Source: CAYUTA01 sp964447605 (GTDB lineage: Bacteria > Bacillota > Clostridia > Christensenellales > CAG-138). Taken from it: a DNA stretch of 7,474 nucleotides. Position numbers and translations under genes: made by a program. The notes beneath the pieces were generated by a model, which saw only the letters and a list, made by a program, of their open reading frames with translations, was not told the origin of the DNA and made no database searches. Shown piece by piece: positions 1 to 6,437 of the stretch. The stretch lies in NCBI GenBank assembly GCA_964447605.1, contig CAYUTA010000090.1, forward strand, positions 1-7,474, given 5' to 3'. Within the stretch, counting starts at the first letter, position 1. Each line of letters opens with the position of its first letter.

Positions 1-56
1 TTCGCATTTTGCTTGCATAAGCATGGTTGTTATGATTTTAGATACACACTCTAGCA

Positions 57-82
57 AATTCCTCCCGGAATTGTGCTATAAT
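57..82 (+). promoter_or_regulatory. Extended -10 promoter of the regulator/kinase operon, with palindrome in the spacer
   Basis: A perfect TATAAT lies at 77-82, preceded by TG at 74-75 one base upstream, which makes an extended -10 element. No good -35 hexamer is visible 16-18 bases upstream, as is common for extended -10 promoters. A perfect inverted repeat, AATTCC-TCCC-GGAATT, fills 57-72, just upstream of the -10 box and across the spacer; GCA at 54-56 and TGC at 74-76 extend the symmetry with one bulged base. A protein bound there would block RNA polymerase, so this could be a repressor operator, but that role is inferred. The predicted transcript starts near 89, giving a leader of about 74 bases before the start codon at 163. 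Confidence 0.68.
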
Positions 83-92
83 AGAGGCAATT

Positions 93-136
93 ATCGACGT
101 CCAGGCGGTATGCGGGGCCGCAGGCAAACGGTCGAT
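93..136 (+). promoter_or_regulatory. Possible structured 5' leader of the regulator mRNA
   Basis: ATCGAC at 93-98 can pair with GTCGAT at 131-136. Inside this outer stem, TGCG at 111-114 can pair with CGCA at 119-122 around a four-base loop; GCGG at 105-108 with CCGC at 118-121 is an alternative. The structure ends before the ribosome binding site at 149-154. No known riboswitch class is recognised, and short GC-rich stems occur by chance in DNA of this composition, so this is a weak call. Confidence 0.25.
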
Positions 137-162
137 TCGTTGATTTGGAAAGGATGAAGCGC

Positions 163-840
163 ATGGATACCGTCTATCGTATTTTCATTGTCGAAGATGA
201 CGCGGTTATTGCGGAGCAGCTTGGGGAAAGCCTTGTAAAATGGGGCTTTGATGTGCGCCTTGCCGATGATTTTTCCAGCGTAGCGGCCGATTTTGAGGCC
301 TATCTTCCCCATCTGGTCATACTGGATATCTCGCTTCCATTTTATAACGGGTATTACTGGTGCGGCGAAATTCGCAAACGTTCCAAGGTCCCCGTCGTCT
401 TCCTCTCCTCTCGCGGCGACGATATGGATATCGTCATGGCCGTCAACATGGGCGGAGACGATTACCTGTCCAAGCCCGTTGCGGCCGAAGTACTCGTAGC
501 CAAGGTGCAGGCCATGCTGCGGCGCAGCTATGACTACGAAGCTGCGCCGCCGACGATCGCCGGAGCCGTTTTTGACGCGGCGGGCTGCTGTCTGCTGCAA
601 TGCGGCCGGCGAACCGAGCTGACAAAAAACGAAGCGCGCATCCTGCAGCTTCTGCTTGCCGCCAAGGGCGGAATCGTCACCCGCGAGCAACTCATGACCG
701 GGTTATGGAACAGCGACGCGTTCATCGACGACAACACGCTCACCGTCAACGTCAATCGTCTCCGCAAGACTTTATTGGAGGCCGGTCTCGGCGACCCCAT
801 TCAAACCCACAAGGGCAGGGGGTACAGCATTCATGCGTAA
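163..840 (+). CDS. OmpR-family response regulator of a Bce-type antimicrobial-peptide resistance module
   Basis: This 225-residue cytoplasmic DNA-binding regulator receives phosphate from the kinase encoded next door and is expected to activate the downstream transporter genes. The receiver domain spans about residues 5-120, with acidic pocket E11-D12-D13, phospho-acceptor D55 (in ILDISLP), switch serine near 82-83 and K104 (in YLSKP). The YNGYYWCGEIRKRS stretch after D55 and VMAVNMGGDDYLSKP are characteristic of BceR relatives. A winged-helix output domain covers about 133-225, with recognition helix NTLTVNVNRLRKTL and the wing HKGRGYSIHA. Length is normal for the family. The ATG at 163 is chosen because AAAGGA at 149-154 is correctly spaced; an in-frame TTG at 145 would add six residues and lacks such a site. 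The last 8 bases overlap the kinase gene, implying coupled translation. The target is inferred from family and neighbours. Confidence 0.95.
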   Translation: MDTVYRIFIVEDDAVIAEQLGESLVKWGFDVRLADDFSSVAADFEAYLPHLVILDISLPFYNGYYWCGEIRKRSKVPVVFLSSRGDDMDIVMAVNMGGDDYLSKPVAAEVLVAKVQAMLRRSYDYEAAPPTIAGAVFDAAGCCLLQCGRRTELTKNEARILQLLLAAKGGIVTREQLMTGLWNSDAFIDDNTLTVNVNRLRKTLLEAGLGDPIQTHKGRGYSIHA

Positions 841-1801
841 ATTCCTCGGCTATTTGCATTACCGCCGTCTGCCGCTCATGCTGTATGCCGCGACCTGCGC
901 AGTGTTTGCCGCAGTGTGCGCGCTTGCCGGACTAAACTGGCAGATCGTTTGTTACGCGCTGTTGCTGGTCGGCTTTTTCCTGTTCATTCTGCTGCTCATC
1001 GACGGCGCTCGCTATCTTCACCTGCTGCGCGCGCTCACGCGGTTTGATGAAACGGCCATGCTTCTGCCCGCGCCCCGCGACGCGGTGGAAACCGCCTATC
1101 AGGGGCTGCTGCGCGGGCAGGCTGAAAAATTCCGGCGCTACCGCGGCGAGCAGGCCGCAAGCCGTGCAGACGCGCTCGATTATTATACCCTTTGGGTACA
1201 TCAAATCAAGACGCCCATCGCCGCGCTGCGGCTTTTGCTTGACAACGGAACGCAAAACGCTGCGAAGCGGGAGTTGTTTAAAATCGAGCAGTACGCCGAC
1301 CTTGCGCTGCGCTATGTCAAGCTGGAGGACATCTCTTCCGATCTGGTTGCCGACGCGTGCCGGCTATCCCCCATCGTCCGCGCCTGCGTCAGGAAATTTT
1401 CTCTCCTGTTCATCTGGCAAAAACTCAGCGTACGGATCGACCCGCTCCCTGAGACCGTGGTTTCCGACGCACGCTGGCTCGCCTTCATTCTGGAGCAGAT
1501 CATCGGCAACAGCATAAAATACACCAGATCCGGCGGCGTGCATATCTATTTTGAAAACGGCGCCCTGACGGTTTCCGATACCGGCATCGGCATCCGTGCC
1601 GGGGACCTGCCCCGCATATTTGAAAAGGGCTTTACCGGCTGCAACGGGCGGCTGGACGCGCGGGCCAGCGGCATCGGCCTGTATCTGGCAAAGAAGGCCG
1701 CCGACGCGCTTTCCATCGGGCTTTCTGCAAGCTCAGAAGTCGGCGCGGGCACCTCGATCAGCCTGACGTTCCCTGCACAGGACGCGTTTGCGCGTATGTG
1801 A
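833..1801 (+). CDS. BceS-type intramembrane-sensing histidine kinase
   Basis: This 322-residue membrane kinase autophosphorylates on histidine and passes phosphate to the adjacent regulator. Two hydrophobic helices (about residues 13-33 and 37-56) are separated by only a few residues (GLNWQ), so there is no extracellular sensor domain. This is the hallmark of kinases that sense through a partner ABC transporter. The phospho-acceptor is H123 in LWVHQIKTPIAAL, a motif typical of BceS relatives. The ATPase domain shows the N box (EQIIGNSIKY, N226), G1 box (DTGIGI, 249-254), F box (RIFEKGF, from 261) and G2 box (GIGLYL, 280-285). All catalytic motifs look intact and the length is usual for the group. 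The start ATG lies inside the regulator gene and its upstream purine stretch (AGGGGG) is rather distant, consistent with translational coupling. The stop codon lies within the predicted operator for the transporter pair. Confidence 0.95.
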   Translation: MRKFLGYLHYRRLPLMLYAATCAVFAAVCALAGLNWQIVCYALLLVGFFLFILLLIDGARYLHLLRALTRFDETAMLLPAPRDAVETAYQGLLRGQAEKFRRYRGEQAASRADALDYYTLWVHQIKTPIAALRLLLDNGTQNAAKRELFKIEQYADLALRYVKLEDISSDLVADACRLSPIVRACVRKFSLLFIWQKLSVRIDPLPETVVSDARWLAFILEQIIGNSIKYTRSGGVHIYFENGALTVSDTGIGIRAGDLPRIFEKGFTGCNGRLDARASGIGLYLAKKAADALSIGLSASSEVGAGTSISLTFPAQDAFARM

Positions 1802-1812
1802 CAAAAATGTAA
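1799..1812 (+). promoter_or_regulatory. Predicted BceR-type operator in front of the transporter pair
   Basis: The sequence TGACA-AAAA-TGTAA matches the inverted-repeat pattern TNACA-N4-TGTAA described for regulators of BceR type in Bacillus species. It overlaps the kinase stop codon (1799-1801) and begins 78 bases before the ATPase start codon. The position, immediately upstream of the transporter genes and absent from the regulator promoter region (1-144), fits a feedback scheme in which the phosphorylated regulator induces only the transporter. The match is seen directly; binding by this regulator is inferred. Confidence 0.68.
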
Positions 1813-1850
1813 GCCGCGCGTTATGGTACGCCTCCGTGCCGCGCGTTATG
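1813..1850 (+). repeat. 13-base direct repeat between kinase and ABC genes
   Basis: GCCGCGCGTTATG occurs at 1813-1825 and again, identically, at 1838-1850, a start-to-start offset of 25 bases. The pair fills most of the gap between the predicted operator and the ribosome binding site of the ATPase gene. It may be a tandem duplication in the intergenic region, or paired binding sites; the second copy overlaps a possible -10 box. No known element is recognised. Confidence 0.6.
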
Positions 1851-1852
1851 CT
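1847..1852 (+). promoter_or_regulatory. Possible -10 box of the inducible transporter promoter
   Basis: TATGCT matches four of six bases of the -10 consensus and would start transcription near 1859, placing the centre of the operator-like site about 53 bases upstream. No recognisable -35 hexamer lies 16-18 bases upstream, which would fit a promoter that needs an activator. The leader would be very short, starting just before GGAGG at 1864-1868. This is a weak call based on position. Confidence 0.3.
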
Positions 1853-1876
1853 AAGGTAGAAACGGAGGTTTTTTTC

Positions 1877-2638
1877 ATGGAACTATTACAGGTTGAAAAT
1901 GTAAAAAAAGTGTACAACACCAAGCTTGGGATGCACCCGTGCGTTGCGCTCAGGGGTTTGAGCTTTTCCATATCCGAAGGCGAGTTCGTCGCCATCATGG
2001 GGCCGTCCGGCAGCGGCAAGACCACGCTGTTGAACATACTGGCCTCGCTCGACCGGCCGACCGAGGGCGCCGTTCGCCTTGACGGCGCGGACTACGCCGA
2101 TATCGACGAGCGCGAACTGTGCGCATTCCGCAGGAAGCATCTGGGTTTCGTGTTCCAGGACTTCAATCTGCTCGACACGTTCTCCCTCAAGGATAACATC
2201 CTGCTGCCGCTTGTGCTTTCGCGCACACCCGTTGCCGAGATGGAGCGTCGCATTGCGCCCATCGTACGGGAGCTTGGCATTTCAGAGCTTGTTAGCAAAT
2301 TTCCTTACGAGGTGTCCGGCGGGGAAAAGCAGCGGGCGGCGGTCGCGCGGGCCATGATTACCGAGCCTCGACTGGTCCTTGCCGATGAGCCGACCGGGGC
2401 GCTGGATACCAAAGCCTCGCAGAATCTGCTCGAAATATTCTCCGGCTTTAACCGGCTTGGAAAAACCATTCTGCTGGTGACGCACAGCGCGGCGGCGGCA
2501 AGCTATACCTCCCGCGTGCTGTTTATCCGGGATGGCCAGATTTTCTCGCAACTCTACCGCGGGGAGGAAAATAACCGCGCGTTTTTTGACCGCATCGTCA
2601 ACACGCTCACGGTGCTAGGAGGTGCGGACATTGGCTAA
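1877..2638 (+). CDS. ABC transporter ATPase of Bce type (peptide antibiotic sensing and resistance)
   Basis: This 253-residue cytoplasmic ATPase powers the permease encoded immediately downstream. It shows Walker A (GPSGSGKTT, residues 42-50), Q-loop Q94 in VFQDFNLLD, signature VSGGE (146-150), Walker B VLADEP with catalytic E171, D-loop ALD and switch H203 in VTHS. It belongs to the MacB/LolD/BceA-like group that partners FtsX-domain permeases, and its length is typical. In characterised relatives the complex detoxifies peptide antibiotics that bind lipid II-cycle intermediates and signals to the kinase. The ATG at 1877 is preceded by GGAGG at 1864-1868 with an 8-base spacer; the in-frame ATG at 1823 lies within the direct repeat, has no such site, and adds an unrelated N-terminus. 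The 75-base gap after the kinase holds the predicted regulatory sites. The 3' end overlaps the permease gene by 8 bases. Confidence 0.95.
   Translation: MELLQVENVKKVYNTKLGMHPCVALRGLSFSISEGEFVAIMGPSGSGKTTLLNILASLDRPTEGAVRLDGADYADIDERELCAFRRKHLGFVFQDFNLLDTFSLKDNILLPLVLSRTPVAEMERRIAPIVRELGISELVSKFPYEVSGGEKQRAAVARAMITEPRLVLADEPTGALDTKASQNLLEIFSGFNRLGKTILLVTHSAAAASYTSRVLFIRDGQIFSQLYRGEENNRAFFDRIVNTLTVLGGADIG
2617..2633 (+). promoter_or_regulatory. Ribosome binding site and TTG start of the permease
   Basis: AGGAGG at 2617-2622 sits 8 bases before TTG at 2631, so TTG is the likely start. The upstream in-frame GTG at 2622-2624 is partly inside the Shine-Dalgarno sequence itself and cannot use it. 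The site lies within the last codons of the ATPase gene, so the two subunits are probably translated in a coupled way. Confidence 0.8.
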
Positions 2639-4397
2639 AGGGTTTTATTGGGGCCTGGCAAAGTCCAACCTCCTGCGCAGCCGACAGACCTATCTTCCTC
2701 AACTAATTGCCACGGCCGTAATGAGCGGCGTGTTCCTGCTCATCAGCGGCCTGACGATGTCCGATAAGCTGAGCAACCTGCCCACCGGCAAAACAGCGGC
2801 GGCAATCTTTTTGATGGGCATGGCGGTATTCGCCGTGTTCTCGGTTTTCTTTATGCTATATATCAACCGGGTCCTCGTAGGACGTCGGCAGCGTGAATTC
2901 GGCCTGTATGGCGTGCTTGGCCTGGAAAAGCGGCATGTCGCCAGAATTCTGTTTTATGAAAATCTGATGGTACAGGGGCTTGGGCTGCTTTGCGGTATGC
3001 TGCTTGCGCTCGTATTCGGCCGGCTGTTGTTCTGGGTGCTGCTCAAGCTCATCCGCGCAGCCGCGCCCGACAGCCAGTTTTTCCTTGCTCCCAAGGCGTT
3101 TTTATGGACTTTCCTGCTGTTTTCCGCCATTTTTGCCGTCAACATGCTGGTAAACCTGCGGCAGATCCGAACCACAAGTCCCATGCAGCTGATGCAGCGC
3201 GAACGGCAGGGCGAGCCAAAGCTAACCGGCACGGTTCCGCTTTTTATCGCAGGCGCAGCGATGCTGACCGTGGCCTACTCCGTCTCCTGGACGATTGAAC
3301 AGCCGATCGTGGCCCTGTTTGTTTTTTTCACGCTGGTGATTCTGGTCATCGCCGCGACCTATCTGCTCTTTCCTGCAGGCAGCGCCGTGGTGCTGCGGCT
3401 GCTGCGGGCCGACAAGCGCTTCTATTACCGCCCGGGTAACTTTGTAACGGTTTCCGGCCTGATCCACCGCATGCGTCAGAATGCAAAAGGGCTGGCCAGC
3501 ATCTGCATTCTTTCCACCATGTTTATCGTCACGATATCCGGTACGCTGGCGCTCTACTTTGGGCAGAAGGAGATGCTCGACGGCATGTATCCTTATGATA
3601 TGGAGGTACGCTTTGCAGACAGCGTTGGAGACGGCGAGGTCCGCACCTTTGAAAAAACGCTGTTTACGCTTGCGGATGCGCATGGGCTTACGCTCTCCGC
3701 CGACCCGGCCAAACTGGTCACGCAGCCTTCGGAAGACGATGCGGAATCAGGGGCCGGTATCTATCCCGTTGGCGACACGCCCGGCTCAGAGCTCAAGCGC
3801 AATAATCACGTGTACCCGGACAGCCGTTTTGTTCCGCTGGAGCGGTTGATCTGCTTTGACGCAAGCATGCGCTTTGACTGCGAAGGCGACGAGGAAAGCT
3901 GTCTCGCGTTTGTTCAGGATGTTCTGCAGGCATATCGGACTGCATTTACCGACGTCCCGAACCGCATCGTGTCCGAGGTGTTTACCTCTAGGCAGGACGG
4001 CTACGGCCTATACGGCGGGCTGCTGTTTCTCGGCGTATTCTTCGGGCTTCTGTTCCTCGCGGTCACGGTGCTGATTATCTATTTCAAGCAGCTTTCCGAG
4101 GGATTCGAAGACCGGCAGCGTTTTTCTATTCTGCAAAAGGTCGGCATGGACGACGTACAGGTGCGCGGCATGATTAACCGACAGGTCCTGATTCTGTTCT
4201 TTCTGCCGCTAGCGGCAACTATGCTACACATGGTGTTCGCCTCAAAAATCATGGCGCGCATGCTGCAGTCGTTCGTGCTCTACGATCTGTGGCTGGTACT
4301 GGCCTGCATCGGCGGGACGCTTGCGGTATTTGCAGCCGTCTATCTTTCCGTATATCGTCTGACCGCACGGATATATTACGGCATTGTGCGCCGCTAG
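2631..4397 (+). CDS. BceB-type ABC transporter permease with FtsX-like domains
   Basis: This 588-residue membrane protein is the permease partner of the preceding ATPase. Ten hydrophobic segments are seen at roughly residues 25-43, 57-79, 108-135, 156-177, 203-220, 227-248, 288-313, 461-484, 520-540 and 552-573, which is the BceB layout. The stretch RRQREFGLYGVLGLEKRHV after helix 2 and the matching FEDRQRFSILQKVGMDDVQV after helix 8 are cytoplasmic FtsX-type coupling regions. Between helices 7 and 8 lies one extracellular domain of about 145 residues (about 314-460), the part that in relatives decides which antimicrobial peptide is recognised. It is shorter than the roughly 200 residues usual in Bacillus BceB, and holds three cysteines (about 408, 417, 424). 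It overlaps the ATPase gene by 8 bases. The peptide substrate cannot be read from the sequence. Confidence 0.93.
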   Translation: MAKGFYWGLAKSNLLRSRQTYLPQLIATAVMSGVFLLISGLTMSDKLSNLPTGKTAAAIFLMGMAVFAVFSVFFMLYINRVLVGRRQREFGLYGVLGLEKRHVARILFYENLMVQGLGLLCGMLLALVFGRLLFWVLLKLIRAAAPDSQFFLAPKAFLWTFLLFSAIFAVNMLVNLRQIRTTSPMQLMQRERQGEPKLTGTVPLFIAGAAMLTVAYSVSWTIEQPIVALFVFFTLVILVIAATYLLFPAGSAVVLRLLRADKRFYYRPGNFVTVSGLIHRMRQNAKGLASICILSTMFIVTISGTLALYFGQKEMLDGMYPYDMEVRFADSVGDGEVRTFEKTLFTLADAHGLTLSADPAKLVTQPSEDDAESGAGIYPVGDTPGSELKRNNHVYPDSRFVPLERLICFDASMRFDCEGDEESCLAFVQDVLQAYRTAFTDVPNRIVSEVFTSRQDGYGLYGGLLFLGVFFGLLFLAVTVLIIYFKQLSEGFEDRQRFSILQKVGMDDVQVRGMINRQVLILFFLPLAATMLHMVFASKIMARMLQSFVLYDLWLVLACIGGTLAVFAAVYLSVYRLTARIYYGIVRR

Positions 4398-4407
4398 CGC
4401 CCGGCGT

Positions 4408-5040
4408 TCAAAATTTCACTGGCTCTACCGCCGTGCAGAACGCGCCGTCGGTTGAGCAGGCGGCAAGGCGGTAACCCGGTAAAAAATCATCATAACGGCG
4501 AAAGCGGTAGTCCGTGTCCCAACCCGGCACGGCGCCGCCGCTTTCATCCGGCAGAACGGCAAACGTGCGAGGCGAGCGCAAAAATCCGCAGCCCTCCGCC
4601 TTCAGAAAGCTTTCTTTCAGCGTCCAGAGCGTAAAAAAATCCGCTTGCGGGTCGGCGGAGGCCTGCAAAAACGCGGTTTCATCCGGGTGAAAAAAACGCG
4701 CGGAAAGACCAGCATGGTCGATTGGCCGGATGCGCTCGATATCCACGCCAACGGCACGCTCTGCGGTTGCCAGCACGGCATAACCGCCCGCGTGCGAAAG
4801 GTTGAACGGCGTTTGGCCGGAAAGATACGGCTTGCCATATGGATTGCTGTAAAGGGCTGCTGAAAGCGCGTCCATTTCGGCAATGCGCGTTAACAGCAGC
4901 CCCGCGCCAAGACAGCGCCGCCCCGCCGACGTATTGCCAAATTGTGTGATTCGCGCGCGCCTTACCTCCTCCACCCGCTCAAGCAGCGCCTCAAAGCGCG
5001 GCGCAAGCGCCTCCGTATCCACCGCGAACAACCGAACCAT
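4408..5040 (-). CDS. Sfp-type 4'-phosphopantetheinyl transferase
   Basis: This 210-residue cytoplasmic enzyme moves the phosphopantetheine arm of coenzyme A onto a conserved serine of carrier proteins. The family hallmarks are present: FNLSHAGGYAV (79-89, with CoA-contacting H83), GVDIERI (98-104) with magnesium ligands D100 and E102, RFFHPDE (115-121), and WTLKESFLKAEG (139-150) with E143 and K147. Length fits the Sfp family rather than the roughly 120-residue AcpS, so non-ribosomal peptide or polyketide carrier proteins, or fatty-acid ACP, are possible substrates. ATG at 5040 is chosen because AAGGAGG at 5054-5048 precedes it by 7 bases; the frame continues upstream but that part is antisense-like, cysteine-rich sequence inside the exporter gene. 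It follows the exporter after 28 bases and is probably the last gene of that operon. No synthase with carrier domains is in the window. Confidence 0.92.
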   Translation of the reverse strand: MVRLFAVDTEALAPRFEALLERVEEVRRARITQFGNTSAGRRCLGAGLLLTRIAEMDALSAALYSNPYGKPYLSGQTPFNLSHAGGYAVLATAERAVGVDIERIRPIDHAGLSARFFHPDETAFLQASADPQADFFTLWTLKESFLKAEGCGFLRSPRTFAVLPDESGGAVPGWDTDYRFRRYDDFLPGYRLAACSTDGAFCTAVEPVKF

Positions 5041-5068
5041 CCAGCGCCCTCCTTCCCTGCCGCCGGCG

Positions 5069-6427
5069 CTAAGCCAGCACGGACTTCCGCCTCCATTTCC
5101 CGCCCAGATAGCGCGGAACGAAACAGAGAATGCGCAGCAGCCAGTCGCAGTACATGGCGTAATATACGCCCGCAAGCCCCATATTAAACAACAGCACAAA
5201 TACATAGCTCAAGCCCACGCGCAGCGTCCACATCGAAACGATGGAGACGGCCATCGTAAAGCGTGCGTCCCCCGCGGCGCGCAGCGCGTTGGGGAATGCA
5301 AACGCCATCGGCCAGACCAACGCGTGCATCACCCCCAGCAGCGGCAACGCGGAAACGCTCAGAGCGGTGGCTTCATCCGTAAGGTGAAACAGGCCGATCA
5401 GGGGCTTGCTAAGCGCCGGCAGCGGCAGGTTCATCACCGCCATGCACGCATACGCCAGCAGGGTCAGCCGGCGCAGATAGGACTTTGCCTGCGCAATATC
5501 CCCCGCGCCCATACATTGGCCGAATACCGTAATGATGGAAAGGCCGATTGCCGAGCCCGGTACAATCAACATGCCGGAAATGCTGTTGACGATTGCGTTG
5601 GCCGCAATGGCCGCCGTACCCAGTCCGGCAACAAGCGTCTGCACCGAGAGCTTGCCGAAGTGAAACAGCCCGTTTTCCAGCCCGCTTGGAATGCCGATGC
5701 GCAGGATGCGGCGCACCATCTGCCAGTCAAAGCTGATCTTATGCAGGCCAGACAGCCAGATTGGGTTGCTGCGGTTACGAACCGGCAGCAGCATGCATGC
5801 GGCGGCCGCCGCCCGGGAAAGCAGCGTCGCCGTACCCGCTCCCGCCGTGCCCCAGCCGCATTGAAAGATCAACAACGCATTGCCGCCAATATTGATCACA
5901 TTCATCAATACGCTCACAAGCAGGGAAACCCGGCTGTTCCCCGTTGCGCGGAACATGGCGGCGCAGGCATTATAAATTGCAAGAAATGGGAAAGAAAGAC
6001 CCGTTAACAGGATATAAATCTGTGCATTTTCCAGCACGGGCGCATCCAACGCACCAAAGATCAGCGGCAACAACACACGCCGAAACGGCAGCAGCAACGC
6101 CGAAACAAGCAGGGCAAAGCCTGCGATTGTATACAGAAGCTGTTTGGCCGCGGCGCGCGCATTTGCGCCGTCCTGCCTGCCCAAATACTGCGCGCACACG
6201 ACCGCGCCGCCCGTAGCGAGCGCAGCGAGCACCTGAATGACAAGATTGTTGACAACATCCACCAGCGCCACGCCGGAAACGGCGGCCTCTCCGACGGACG
6301 TAAGCATGATCGTATCGGCAACGCCCACCGTCATGGCAAGCAGCTGTTCAAAGATCAGCGGAACAATCAGCCTGCGCAGCGCACGAGAGGAAAAAATCGG
6401 TTGTTTTTGCGTGGATAAAGCTTCCAT
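5069..6427 (-). CDS. MATE-family multidrug/metabolite efflux protein
   Basis: This protein of about 452 residues is an integral membrane antiporter expected to export drugs or metabolites using a sodium or proton gradient. About twelve hydrophobic helices are visible in two halves, with family features in each: PLIFEQLLAMTVGVADTIML near 23-42, QYLGRQDGANARAAAKQ (80-96), MFRATGNSRVSLL (158-170), and in the second half GLENGLFHFGKL (249-260), GQCMGAGDIAQAKSYLRR (303-320) and ALRAAGDARFTM (381-392). Length is typical. The start is uncertain: ATG at 6427 is preferred because it begins 10 bases after the darA stop, which would suit reinitiation, but it has no good Shine-Dalgarno. In-frame ATGs at 6466 and 6463 overlap darA and would add 12-13 residues. 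The substrate is unknown; it is co-oriented with the transferase downstream. Confidence 0.92.
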   Translation of the reverse strand: MEALSTQKQPIFSSRALRRLIVPLIFEQLLAMTVGVADTIMLTSVGEAAVSGVALVDVVNNLVIQVLAALATGGAVVCAQYLGRQDGANARAAAKQLLYTIAGFALLVSALLLPFRRVLLPLIFGALDAPVLENAQIYILLTGLSFPFLAIYNACAAMFRATGNSRVSLLVSVLMNVINIGGNALLIFQCGWGTAGAGTATLLSRAAAAACMLLPVRNRSNPIWLSGLHKISFDWQMVRRILRIGIPSGLENGLFHFGKLSVQTLVAGLGTAAIAANAIVNSISGMLIVPGSAIGLSIITVFGQCMGAGDIAQAKSYLRRLTLLAYACMAVMNLPLPALSKPLIGLFHLTDEATALSVSALPLLGVMHALVWPMAFAFPNALRAAGDARFTMAVSIVSMWTLRVGLSYVFVLLFNMGLAGVYYAMYCDWLLRILCFVPRYLGGKWRRKSVLA

Positions 6428-6437
6428 TCCAGATGCG

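Noticed and set aside
10..23. Inverted repeat TGCTT-GCAT-AAGCA followed by T-rich sequence, as a terminator of an upstream gene
   Set aside because: The stem has only five base pairs, is not GC-rich, and the following T residues are interrupted; no upstream coding end is visible to support it.
91..690. Open frame of 199 codons on the minus strand opposite the response regulator
   Set aside because: It lies almost wholly antisense to a complete regulator gene with all catalytic residues intact, and the translation resembles no known family.
1823..1876. N-terminal extension of the ATPase from the in-frame ATG at 1823
   Set aside because: That ATG is part of the direct repeat and has no suitable ribosome binding site, whereas ATG 1877 has GGAGG with ideal spacing and gives the family-typical N-terminus.
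4386..4407. GC-rich inverted repeats around the convergent stop codons as a bidirectional terminator
   Set aside because: Possible pairings such as GCGC-CGCTA-GCGC are only four base pairs and no T run follows on either strand.
5041..5205. N-terminal extension of the phosphopantetheinyl transferase up to 5205
   Set aside because: The added 55 residues lie mostly inside the exporter gene in another frame, are not family-like, and ATG 5040 has a strong Shine-Dalgarno sequence.
4883..6007. Long open frame of 374 codons on the plus strand opposite the exporter and transferase genes
   Set aside because: Its product is rich in Arg, Gln, His and Ala with no recognisable domain, it spans two well-supported genes on the other strand, and such frames arise easily opposite GC-rich coding sequence.
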